This document shows, piece by piece, positions 1 to 6,417 of a stretch of 14,132 nucleotides of DNA (position 1 is the stretch's first letter; the number at the start of each line of letters is the position of its first letter). Below the pieces are notes generated by a model, which was not told the DNA's origin, searched no databases, and worked only from the letters and a program-made list of their open reading frames with translations. The position numbers and the translations under genes are program-made. Origin of the DNA: CAZSCF01 sp964547585 (lineage in GTDB: Bacteria > Patescibacteriota > Minisyncoccia > Moranbacterales > UBA2206); assembly GCA_964547585.1 (NCBI GenBank), contig CAZJOI010000019.1:1-14132 (forward strand). Direction: 5' to 3'.

Positions 1-21
1 TGGATGGATCACCTCCTTTCT
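1..21 (+). rRNA. 16S rRNA, 3' terminal fragment
   Basis: The window opens with GGATCACCTCCTTTCT, the nearly invariant 3' end of bacterial 16S rRNA that carries the anti-Shine-Dalgarno sequence CACCTCC. The rest of the gene lies upstream of the window. The mature 3' end should fall near position 18-21 by analogy with other bacteria; the exact base cannot be read. The intact anti-SD means the ribosome can use SD sites, although few genes in this window have one. Confidence 0.93.
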
Positions 22-460
22 AGGGAGATTTTGATAACATTCGAGAGTATCACACACAAAAGGCATTTGGTGTCATCATCAAGTGTTGTGGGGTATGAAT
101 GTTATCCGCTGGTCGACCGTTAGTTTACTAACGGAACAGCTAAGTCTAGCGGAGCTAAATAATTCCGTAGTCATACCTTTTGTACAGGGTATGCTGGACT
201 CTAAGGACTCTGTTAGCGCTAGGCTAACAGCCCTGAACTTCGGTTCGGGGAACCGCAAAAATTTGTGATACATATATAACAAGGCATCCGCATAGGGTGT
301 CTTTGTGTTGCCTCCACCGCTCCGCTTGTCAAAAGATTGACTAATGCGGTATTGTATGATATACATATAAGTCAGTTCTTTTTATCTATTTTTGCTTTTT
401 GTATCCTGATTTTATCCTTTTTTGAGGGGTAAGATTTGGGTGCAATAAGGCAGGATTAAA

Positions 461-466
461 TATAGT
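461..466 (+). promoter_or_regulatory. Possible -10 element for the small membrane protein pair
   Basis: TATAGT lies 31 bases ahead of the first start codon. The best -35 candidate, TTGGGT at 436-441, sits 19 bases upstream, so the match is weak. The pair could instead be read through from the rRNA transcript. Confidence 0.3.
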
Positions 467-484
467 TATTAACACACAAGACTG

Positions 485-492
485 AAAGGAGA
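485..492 (+). promoter_or_regulatory. Strong ribosome binding site
   Basis: AAAGGAGA is fully complementary to the anti-SD at the 16S end in this same window, six bases from the ATG at 498. It fixes the start of the first membrane protein. Confidence 0.85.
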
Positions 493-497
493 TAATA

Positions 498-800
498 ATG
501 GCGAATATATTATTTTGGGTTGCAATGGTAGTCGCAAGCCTCGCTGTGTTTTATAAGGCTCATATAGCCGCCGAACACAATGTAGCAGGAGAGCAAAAGG
601 TTGATGGAAAATGGGTTCAAACAATGTATCCCGACCATTACACCTTTTTCGGAATCTATCTCTCCTACTGGTGGGGTGCGGGCATCGTCATTTTTCTTGC
701 ATATCTGGCAATTTCTTTTCTTTTAGGTTTTACTGGATATGCGGACAGGTGGGGAATCCAAACGGGATTACAGTATTTGGCAAATATCGCCAGCAAATAA
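498..800 (+). CDS. Small membrane protein of unknown function
   Basis: A 100-residue protein that I do not recognise. It has a hydrophobic N-terminal segment (about residues 3-18), a polar stretch rich in charged and aromatic residues (about 20-50), and a second long hydrophobic segment (about 51-77, with a Tyr-Trp-Trp-Gly patch near its start), then a short amphipathic tail. This predicts two membrane passes. The start is certain because of the strong SD at 485-492. It is followed after 14 bases by another small membrane protein with an equally strong SD, so the two are probably co-transcribed and may form a complex. Pilin-like or secretion-accessory roles would be guesses; no motif supports one. 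Confidence 0.8.
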   Translation: MANILFWVAMVVASLAVFYKAHIAAEHNVAGEQKVDGKWVQTMYPDHYTFFGIYLSYWWGAGIVIFLAYLAISFLLGFTGYADRWGIQTGLQYLANIASK

Positions 801-801
801 T

Positions 802-808
802 AAGGAGG
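802..808 (+). promoter_or_regulatory. Strong ribosome binding site that decides a start
   Basis: AAGGAGG sits six bases before ATG 815. It shows that translation starts there and not at an in-frame ATG at 611, which would overlap most of the preceding gene. A GTG directly before the ATG (812) is less well spaced. Confidence 0.88.
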
Positions 809-814
809 CAAGTG

Positions 815-1102
815 ATGATTTTTCAAGGAACTGACATTTTGTTTTTTGTGGCTGTGGGTGTGGCGACTTATGCTTATACTGCATATATGCTCAGCAAAGA
901 GTCTGACCCTTCAACGGAATTTGGCATATCGCTGAATGCGATGCTAGCAGGCTTGCTGACACTTGGAGCAACTGTAGTTGCATTTGCCATCGTGTTGTTG
1001 GCAGGAAAAATAGGCTATGCCATCGTCATCATCGTCTATTCCTTTGTCTTTCCAAAGGTCATAAAAAAGATGACTTCGGGAAACAAGGGAAAAACAGCTT
1101 GA
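815..1102 (+). CDS. Small membrane protein of unknown function (second of pair)
   Basis: A 95-residue protein starting at ATG 815, chosen for the SD at 802-808; the frame is open upstream to 611 but that extension overlaps the previous gene. Hydrophobic stretches lie at about residues 6-28 and 38-81, the second long enough for two passes, giving about three membrane segments. It ends in a short basic tail (Lys-Lys, then Lys-Gly-Lys), expected on the cytoplasmic side. No known motif is seen. It forms a two-gene unit with the 100-residue protein upstream and is followed by a weak terminator. Function is unknown. Confidence 0.78.
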   Translation: MIFQGTDILFFVAVGVATYAYTAYMLSKESDPSTEFGISLNAMLAGLLTLGATVVAFAIVLLAGKIGYAIVIIVYSFVFPKVIKKMTSGNKGKTA

Positions 1103-1128
1103 ATCTCAAAAGCGGTCGTAAAACAATG

Positions 1129-1150
1129 AGAGCCTGACCAGCTCTTTTAT
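1129..1150 (+). terminator. Weak intrinsic terminator
   Basis: AGAGC (1129-1133) pairs with GCTCT (1141-1145) across a 7-base loop, followed by the T-rich run TTTATTTT. The stem is only 5 bp, so termination is likely partial. It separates the membrane-protein pair from the hydrolase. Confidence 0.5.
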
Positions 1151-1166
1151 TTTGTCTAAATTTGGT

Positions 1167-1172
1167 TATAAT
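1167..1172 (+). promoter_or_regulatory. Consensus -10 box ahead of the hydrolase
   Basis: A perfect TATAAT lies 27 bases before the hydrolase ATG at 1200. No good -35 hexamer is found at 16-18 bases; TTGTCT at 1152 is too close. Transcription would start near 1179-1181, leaving a leader of about 20 bases without an SD. Confidence 0.45.
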
Positions 1173-1199
1173 TAAGACATAACAAGCTAAAGTAAAAAT

Positions 1200-2162
1200 A
1201 TGTCAAATTTTGAAAATCCATCCATCACTAAAATTTTTGAACACCGAAAAGATTTCATTCCTGAAGTCGGAGAGCAACTGGAAAAAGAATCCAAAGTGGA
1301 AGTGGAAATAAACGGAGAAAAACTTAATGTTGATTACAGAATCATTTCCGTTGAATCGCAGGAAAACAAAGATGGTGATGCTGTCGTGCTATTGCCTGGG
1401 TTCGGTTCGGGCTGGGAAGGAATTTCAGAGTTGGGATTTTCTCTGGCTTGCGAGGGCAGAAAAGTTATAATGCCATCGCTTCCTGGCTATGGTAATTCCG
1501 ACAATCCATCCGAGAATTATTATAAAACAAACAATTTTGACAACGAAGCCGAGGTTATCAATCAACTGCTTGAAAAAATTGGAATACAAGAAGGCAAAAA
1601 GGTTCATTTGGTTGGTCATTCAATGGGCAGTGAAATTATGGCAACTTTTGCGGAGAAGTATCCTGATAAAGTTTCTAGTTTAGTTTTGCTTAATCCAGCG
1701 GGAGTTGAAGACAAGGAAGGGAAATTCGGTTTGGGTAAAAGATTTGTCGGTTCAGGTATAAAAACTTCAGCCGAATATAGTATCAGGAGTGCTTTTTCAG
1801 GAGAGAAGGACTATGAAAAGGAAATTCAAAAACATATTCCCAAAACTCAAAGCCCATTTGCCAAAGGCAGAGGCTCTCAAAGATTGTCAGAAGTTAATAG
1901 ATTATCTGAGGGACACTTACTGGAAAAAATAAAAAATATCAAGTCTCCCATTACCTATATTTCAGGGCAGTTGGATACAGTCTATCCTCCTGGGAAAGTT
2001 GATGATGCAAGCTCGCAACTTTCCAGAGTTATTGAAAGCGTGGAAGATAAAACTAGAATAGAAAAAAGCGTGATGCTGGGGCTTCGTCATAATACCACTA
2101 TTGCTCCAGATGAAATTACGGCTGCAAACATTGAGCATTATTTGGATAAAGCGGAAAAATAA
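1200..2162 (+). CDS. Alpha/beta-hydrolase fold protein
   Basis: A 320-residue alpha/beta hydrolase, a usual size for single-domain esterases, lipases or epoxide-hydrolase-like enzymes. The nucleophile elbow is GHSMG with Ser141. The oxyanion-hole loop is LPGFGSGW (65-72), where many family members have HG. The loop PSLPGYGNSD (92-101) is typical of the fold. The triad is completed by Asp259 in SGQLDTVYPP and His297 in GLRHNTT. A cap lies between about 170 and 240. There is no signal peptide, so it should be cytoplasmic. The first 50 residues are charged and family-atypical. The ATG at 1200 has no SD. The gene stands alone between terminators. The substrate cannot be read. Confidence 0.9.
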   Translation: MSNFENPSITKIFEHRKDFIPEVGEQLEKESKVEVEINGEKLNVDYRIISVESQENKDGDAVVLLPGFGSGWEGISELGFSLACEGRKVIMPSLPGYGNSDNPSENYYKTNNFDNEAEVINQLLEKIGIQEGKKVHLVGHSMGSEIMATFAEKYPDKVSSLVLLNPAGVEDKEGKFGLGKRFVGSGIKTSAEYSIRSAFSGEKDYEKEIQKHIPKTQSPFAKGRGSQRLSEVNRLSEGHLLEKIKNIKSPITYISGQLDTVYPPGKVDDASSQLSRVIESVEDKTRIEKSVMLGLRHNTTIAPDEITAANIEHYLDKAEK

Positions 2163-2183
2163 TCTTAGAGATTTTAGCGAAAG

Positions 2184-2208
2184 ACTGGCAATTTATGCCG
2201 GTTTTTTG
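2184..2208 (+). terminator. Intrinsic terminator of the hydrolase gene
   Basis: ACTGGCA (2184-2190) pairs with TGCCGGT (2196-2202) including one G-T pair, with a 5-base loop and a following T run (2202-2207). It sits 22 bases after the hydrolase stop. Confidence 0.85.
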
Positions 2209-2259
2209 TTTTTTGGCTGGAGTGGATAACTGAATTTGACTTATTCTGACACGAAGCTA

Positions 2260-2290
2260 ACATCGGACAAACTATAAATCCGATGTTTTT
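2260..2290 (+). terminator. Second hairpin-plus-T-run, just before the recombinase remnant
   Basis: ACATCGGA (2260-2267) and TCCGATGT (2279-2286) form a perfect 8-bp stem with an 11-base loop, followed by TTTT. It looks like an intrinsic terminator. It also lies inside the open frame that leads into the recombinase fragment (open from 2261), so it has replaced or interrupted that gene's 5' end. A recombination or attachment site is a less likely alternative. Confidence 0.6.
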
Positions 2291-2341
2291 AATTTAATAA
2301 AATTAAGCGAAGCTGGTAAGCTGTATCTTGATTATTGCGAG

Positions 2342-2911
2342 TTGGAAAAGGAGATGAGTCCAGCTTCTATTTACGAGTATGGCAAAACTATTAAGTGGAC
2401 GATAGACGCAATCGGCAATTTGGAAGTATGCAAGATAAATGAAGAGCATATAACCGAACTAAAGAAAGGATATAATAAAAAGGAACTAAAGCCAGCTACA
2501 AAAGCCCACAACCTATCAGTGATAAAGGAATTGTTAAGATTTTGTCAAAATGAACTACATCTTCAGGTAATGGATTTTGAGAAAATAAGAAGACCGACAA
2601 TTCCCAGAAGAAGAGTAGAATATTTAACCGAAGAAGAACTGAAACACTTTTTTAATTCAATTCCCAAAAAAAGCATCAGGGATTTTAGATTTAGGGCGTT
2701 TGTTTCAGTTTTGATTTCAACGGGGTGCCGAATAAGCGAGGCGTTAAATTTAAAGATTCAGGAAATTGATTGGACCAAAAAGGAAGTAATGGACGAAGCC
2801 AAAAAGCTGGGCGCAGTAGATTTTATCGTAAAATCAGAAACTACTCCAAAAACAGTAGCACAAAGAGTCAAGGAATTGGTGGCGGAGGATAAGGCTTCTG
2901 AAAAAGCATAA
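2342..2911 (+). pseudogene. Broken tyrosine recombinase fused in frame to a response-regulator receiver tail
   Basis: Residues 1 to about 145 (counted from the TTG at 2342) are a tyrosine recombinase. They contain the core-binding domain, the linker 'PRRRVEYLTEEEL' and the start of the catalytic domain, with the first catalytic arginine in STGCRISEALNL (Arg130). The frame is open and family-like back to about 2291, but no ATG start is seen. From about residue 148 the family match stops. The rest, with KLGAVDFIVKSETTP (155-169), is the last helix-strand-helix of a CheY-like receiver domain with its conserved Lys164. Missing are the recombinase's HxxR, second His and Tyr, and the receiver's phospho-Asp. 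Neither activity should survive. This is a deletion fusion, a remnant of a mobile element, or an assembly chimera. Confidence 0.8.
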
Positions 2912-2948
2912 AAAAATATTGCGTAGCCTTTTTATAAATAGCGAAAAT

Positions 2949-2971
2949 ACACCTATTTTTGGTGTTTTTAT
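2949..2971 (+). terminator. Intrinsic terminator
   Basis: ACACC (2949-2953) pairs with GGTGT (2961-2965) over a 7-base loop, followed by TTTTTATTT. It isolates the recombinase remnant from the operon that follows. Confidence 0.65.
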
Positions 2972-3009
2972 TTAGACTTTTTATTCACTGTTGTTTTCTT
3001 TGCGATGGC

Positions 3010-3038
3010 TTGACTTATATGTCAAAATAGGATATTAT
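3010..3038 (+). promoter_or_regulatory. Sigma70-type promoter of the seven-gene operon
   Basis: TTGACT (-35, 3010-3015) and TATTAT (-10, 3033-3038) are separated by exactly 17 bases, with transcription expected near 3045, about 20 bases before the first ATG (3066). The -35 is half of an inverted repeat, TTGAC (3010-3014) and GTCAA (3021-3025), which could be an operator. Confidence 0.75.
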
Positions 3039-3065
3039 CATTTGATTACTATAAAACTTAAAATT

Positions 3066-4307
3066 ATGATCAAAAAACCAGAATTGTCTAAAAAACATAC
3101 TAAGAAAAAAGTTCTAATAGGTGCTCAATCATGGGCTTACGGGCCAGCAGGCAAAGCTTCTGCTATTGCACATTCTATGAAAAATAATAACGTGGTAACC
3201 GAATTTGTTGGTACAACTACATCCTATCTTTTATGTGATAAATCGGGACATTTTGACAAGCTTCATAAATGCAATTCTTTTGCTGATTATGAAAATCTAG
3301 ACAAAAGACAGTACTCCGCTGTTATTTCTGTAATGGATCCATTTTTAGCCTTGTGGGCGTATAAAAATAATTTACCGCTTTATTATGCTGATAGTATGAG
3401 TTGGTTTTGGATATGGGACAAAGCCGAAGAGGTGTATGAATTACTTCCAAAATTTAAGGAAAATGATTTAAGTTTCGGGTTTAGCGCACTGGAAAAAATG
3501 AAACCTGATTTTAGACAATTAGTTGCTCATTTAATTTCAGAGCGAATTTATTCGCAGGGTAAGCCACAGATTGTTGAACAAACTAGCCATAAGGCAATCA
3601 ATGCGGGATCGTTAATTGACTTATCTTATCAGAAAAAAAGTTTGCGTGATACAGTTTTGATTTCATTAAGTGGCGGAATTTCACCGGCAACAAATCTTGA
3701 CTCAGCATTAAATTATGCCAATCTAGTAATAGATCTTTTAATTGATAAAATAAAGGAGTGGCCGTTAGCTACGAGATTTGTTATAACTGGTCACCCTGAT
3801 GTTATTGCAAACATAAAAAAGCCCAACCCCTCGATAGAATTAATGACACTGTCACACCCTCAATTTTTAGCGGAACTTAATCGCGCTGTAGTTGTTTTTG
3901 TGCCATGCGGTTTTACGACTGTTTATGAGTCATTGGCCTATGGTGTGCCCGTTGTATTGTTGCCAGAAAATCATAATGGTCATGCATATGAATATCTTAC
4001 TATATCTCAGAATGCCACTGACAAAGAGATGGTTTTCCCGCATTTTCTCTTCACGCTTAAAACCGCGTCATTGGACAACATCTATACCATCGAAAAATCA
4101 ATGAGATTGATTGATGAATATACGAAGAAATACTTTAATGATGTGGAGTATAGAAACTTTTTTAAAACGAAATTAAATAATTATATTAAATTGTTTAAAG
4201 ACAGCAAAGCAATATTGAAAAAACAACAGGAATCTGTACTGAAGTTGTTGCCCAGGTTTAATGGCGCAGAGGTTTCTGCAAAAGATATTATTGATCGTTT
4301 GAAATAA
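3066..4307 (+). CDS. GT-B fold glycosyltransferase-like protein
   Basis: 413 residues from ATG 3066. The frame is open further upstream, but that part overlaps the promoter. The N-terminal half begins with a strand and a glycine-containing loop, VLIGAQSWAYGPAGKASAIA (16-35), like the first loop of MurG-type enzymes. The C-terminal half has the GT-B donor-site signature PCGFTTVYESLAYGVPVVLL (280-299). LISLSGGIS (198-206) and VITGHPD (239-245) match inner strands of the second Rossmann fold. A tryptophan-rich patch, ADSMSWFWIWDK (108-119), is distinctive. It probably transfers a sugar from a nucleotide-sugar donor in the cytoplasm; donor and acceptor are unknown. It is the first gene of the operon. 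There is no SD. Confidence 0.75.
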   Translation: MIKKPELSKKHTKKKVLIGAQSWAYGPAGKASAIAHSMKNNNVVTEFVGTTTSYLLCDKSGHFDKLHKCNSFADYENLDKRQYSAVISVMDPFLALWAYKNNLPLYYADSMSWFWIWDKAEEVYELLPKFKENDLSFGFSALEKMKPDFRQLVAHLISERIYSQGKPQIVEQTSHKAINAGSLIDLSYQKKSLRDTVLISLSGGISPATNLDSALNYANLVIDLLIDKIKEWPLATRFVITGHPDVIANIKKPNPSIELMTLSHPQFLAELNRAVVVFVPCGFTTVYESLAYGVPVVLLPENHNGHAYEYLTISQNATDKEMVFPHFLFTLKTASLDNIYTIEKSMRLIDEYTKKYFNDVEYRNFFKTKLNNYIKLFKDSKAILKKQQESVLKLLPRFNGAEVSAKDIIDRLK

Positions 4308-4354
4308 ATAGTTTTAAATCTTTTGTTTTATTAAATATTTTTTTATGTGCGACT

Positions 4355-4954
4355 ATGAAAGAATTAATACGAGCCTTTAATAATCAACCTCTAGTGAAAA
4401 TTAAAAACAGAAATTATATAATTAATCCATTACTTGATCATGCGCCAGAAACTGATTACAATTTAATGAAAGATGCGGTTACAGAGTTAACTAAGATTAT
4501 CAAACTGGATAGTTCGAATAAAATAGTTGGCGAAGAAGATCGTGGGGGATATATAGCAGCATTGATAGCATATAAAAATAAAAAATCATTAGCTATGGCA
4601 AAGTGGAATCCGGGTGGACTAAAAGGGGATTTTGGGATAAACTTTAGAAATGCATACACCAACGGTAAAATGTATGTGCATGGCATAAAGAAAGGCGAAA
4701 ATGTTATTTTGGTAGAAGATATTGTTGATTCAGGAGGAACTCTGATTGCAATGATAAAGCTTTTGAAAAAATCAGGAATAAATGTACATGACGTGGTGGC
4801 AATTGCGGAAAAAATAGAATACGCAGGATGTACACGTGTAAAAAAAGAAACGGGAGTAAATGTCAGGTGCTTATTGCAAGTTAGTTGCATAGGTAAGCAA
4901 TCCAGAGTAGTTTCTTTCAGAAAAAATAACAAATGGAAAAAGTTTTTAAAATAA
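4355..4954 (+). CDS. Type I phosphoribosyltransferase-like protein
   Basis: 199 residues with the PRPP-binding signature VILVEDIVDSGGTL (117-130), where the paired acidic residues Glu121-Asp122 and the SGGT loop bind ribose-5-phosphate. Upstream, IVGEEDRGGYIAALIA (57-72) fits the pyrophosphate loop region. INPLLDHAPETDYNLM (23-38) resembles the hood and N-terminal part of adenine/hypoxanthine PRTase-like proteins. Such enzymes join a base or other nucleophile to PRPP, or run the reverse. No ribonucleotide salvage gene is next to it; it lies between a glycosyltransferase and a lysyl-ligase paralogue, suggesting a specialised nucleoside role. The substrate is unknown. A 47-base AT-rich gap precedes it with no SD. 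Confidence 0.82.
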   Translation: MKELIRAFNNQPLVKIKNRNYIINPLLDHAPETDYNLMKDAVTELTKIIKLDSSNKIVGEEDRGGYIAALIAYKNKKSLAMAKWNPGGLKGDFGINFRNAYTNGKMYVHGIKKGENVILVEDIVDSGGTLIAMIKLLKKSGINVHDVVAIAEKIEYAGCTRVKKETGVNVRCLLQVSCIGKQSRVVSFRKNNKWKKFLK

Positions 4955-4995
4955 TTTTCCGTGGATGATCTTTATTTTTAATTATCCGTTAAAAA

Positions 4996-6417
4996 ATGAA
5001 AAATAATAGCAAGATTATTGATCTTCAGAAAAATAAAATAAAGATCCTGAATGGCAAGGGTCATTCTTGTTATGAATATAAATATAAAACTACTGGCTCG
5101 ATTTTGTATATAAAGAATGCAAATAATTTGAAAAAAATACGCGCTGCTGGAAGGATTGTTTCTTTAAGTAGAGATAGGATGAGTGGATATATCGCAGACT
5201 TTACCGGTAAACTTAACTTTTCTCTGAAAAATAATGCAAAAATGAAGGGCATAGCTGAATTTTTGGATTTGGGTGATATTGTGGGCTTGTCAGGTTATAT
5301 GGATAAAAAATCCAATTTTGTCTGTACCAGCTTGATTCTTTTAACTAAAACGCTTTTACCATTAGATGTGTTTGAAGAAGTAAATTATTGTGCGCATAAA
5401 TTTAAGCACTTAGACTTAATTTTGAGCAACGAGACCAGAGAGGCGCTCCTTCTGCGGAACAAGGCAATAGGCGCTATCAGAGAATTTCTTTCTGGAAATG
5501 AGTTTCTTGAAATTGATACTCCATCGTTGCAGCCATATCAAGGGGATTCAACCGCTTTGCCATTATTTACCAATGTGACCTCTTGCAATACGCGCTTTGC
5601 CCTTGCTTCTTCGCCAGAATTATATTTAAAGAAACTCTTAGTTGGCGGGATTAATAAGGTTTTTGCAATTGGAAAGAATTTTAGAGATGAGAAAACCGAT
5701 AGCACGCATCTGATAGAATTTTTATCAGTGGAATATTACCAGGCATATGTTGATTATGAGTATATGATGAAATTTACGGAAGGTTTGTTTAGGCACATAC
5801 TTTTAAAAACGAAAAAAACTACCAAAATAAAATATAAAGGAAATATTATTGATTTCGGTAAAAAATGGAAAAAAATATCAATCAAAAAAACCTTAAATAA
5901 GATGTTTGGCGTAGATGTGTTCTCCTTGCCACTTGGGTCCTTGCTAAAAATTGCATCAGAAAAAGGAATTGCTTATAATCGTACGGTGTCACGAGGAAAT
6001 GTTATTATTGACATATTTGATCATCTTATTAGTCGCACCATAATACAGCCGACTTTTGTCATAGATTATCCAGTTGATGCTACGGTCATGTGTTATGATA
6101 TTACGATGGCAAAAGCTAAAAAACACGAACCTGATGTTTTGGAAAGATTCGAACTTTTTGTCGGCGGTCTCGAATTAGCTAATTGTTACTCAGAGTTAAA
6201 CGATCCAGATATACAATACAAAGCGTTTAAAAATTTTCTTAAAGCTCGTAATAAAAAGCTCAAACTGGATCCAAATTTTTATCATGCATTATGTATAGGG
6301 CTGCCACCTTCAAGTGGTGTAGGATTTGGAATAGACCGCTTGATTATGATAATTAATGACTATAAGAATGTATACGAGGGCGTTTCATTCTCTACTTACC
6401 ATGAAAGCCAAAAATAG
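4996..6417 (+). CDS. Class II lysyl-tRNA synthetase paralogue with EpmA-like active site
   Basis: 473 residues. An N-terminal OB-fold (about 46-118) precedes a class II catalytic core: motif 1 FLEIDTPSLQP (170-180), motif 2 with the FRDE loop (Arg230, Glu232), motif 3 GLPPSSGVGFGIDRL (435-449, Arg448). Residues that hold lysine in LysRS seem kept: Glu246 and Tyr248 in SVEYYQAY, Asn396 and Glu400 in ELANCYSELND. Several stretches look like EpmA/GenX (the EF-P lysyl ligase) more than LysRS: SPELY (206-210), ERFELFVGGLELAN (383-396) and PPSSGV. The OB anticodon positions differ from the canonical copy downstream (Tyr and Asn for Phe and Gln). The C-terminal LysRS consensus 'RDV..FP..RP' is replaced. 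It probably still adenylates lysine or a relative; the acceptor may not be tRNA-Lys. Its end overlaps the next gene by 17 bases. Confidence 0.85.
   Translation: MKNNSKIIDLQKNKIKILNGKGHSCYEYKYKTTGSILYIKNANNLKKIRAAGRIVSLSRDRMSGYIADFTGKLNFSLKNNAKMKGIAEFLDLGDIVGLSGYMDKKSNFVCTSLILLTKTLLPLDVFEEVNYCAHKFKHLDLILSNETREALLLRNKAIGAIREFLSGNEFLEIDTPSLQPYQGDSTALPLFTNVTSCNTRFALASSPELYLKKLLVGGINKVFAIGKNFRDEKTDSTHLIEFLSVEYYQAYVDYEYMMKFTEGLFRHILLKTKKTTKIKYKGNIIDFGKKWKKISIKKTLNKMFGVDVFSLPLGSLLKIASEKGIAYNRTVSRGNVIIDIFDHLISRTIIQPTFVIDYPVDATVMCYDITMAKAKKHEPDVLERFELFVGGLELANCYSELNDPDIQYKAFKNFLKARNKKLKLDPNFYHALCIGLPPSSGVGFGIDRLIMIINDYKNVYEGVSFSTYHESQK

Larger units (their letters stand above)
22..497 (+). other. Gene-free, highly structured 16S trailer / possible structured RNA
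   Basis: No coding gene is credible here and no 23S, 5S or tRNA is seen. The DNA is dense in perfect inverted repeats. Stems are 33-42 with 97-106 (10 bp); 106-110 with 148-152 enclosing 117-123 with 128-134 (CCGTTAG/CTAACGG, 4-base loop); 172-177 with 188-193 (CATACC/GGTATG); 210-217 with 223-230 (CTGTTAGC/GCTAACAG); 231-238 with 243-250 closed by a TTCG tetraloop; and 288-293 with 344-349. Part of it is presumably the precursor-rRNA trailer with processing stems. The length and branching could also mean a separate small RNA. It did not match RNase P, tmRNA, SRP RNA or group I/II intron core motifs that I looked for. From about 365 to 430 it becomes T-rich and unstructured. Confidence 0.6.

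Noticed and set aside
30..260. Group I intron, RNase P, tmRNA or SRP RNA
   Set aside because: The core motifs I know (P7 region, GAGGAAAGTCC, GGTTTCGAC, GGAAGGAAGCAG) are not present. Hairpins alone do not identify a family.
79..366. 95-residue minus-strand and 61-residue plus-strand reading frames in the 16S trailer
   Set aside because: They lie across strong RNA hairpins, resemble no family and have no ribosome site; the region is better explained as structured RNA.
611..814. 68-residue N-terminal extension of the second membrane protein
   Set aside because: It overlaps the first membrane protein in another frame, and a strong SD sits at 802-808 directly before ATG 815.
2991..3065. 25-residue N-terminal extension of the glycosyltransferase
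   Set aside because: It covers the TTGACT/TATTAT promoter and the predicted transcript start; the extension has no family-like sequence.
4456..4932. 158-residue minus-strand open frame opposite the PRTase
   Set aside because: It is a shadow of a gene with clear PRTase motifs; its translation has no recognisable domain.
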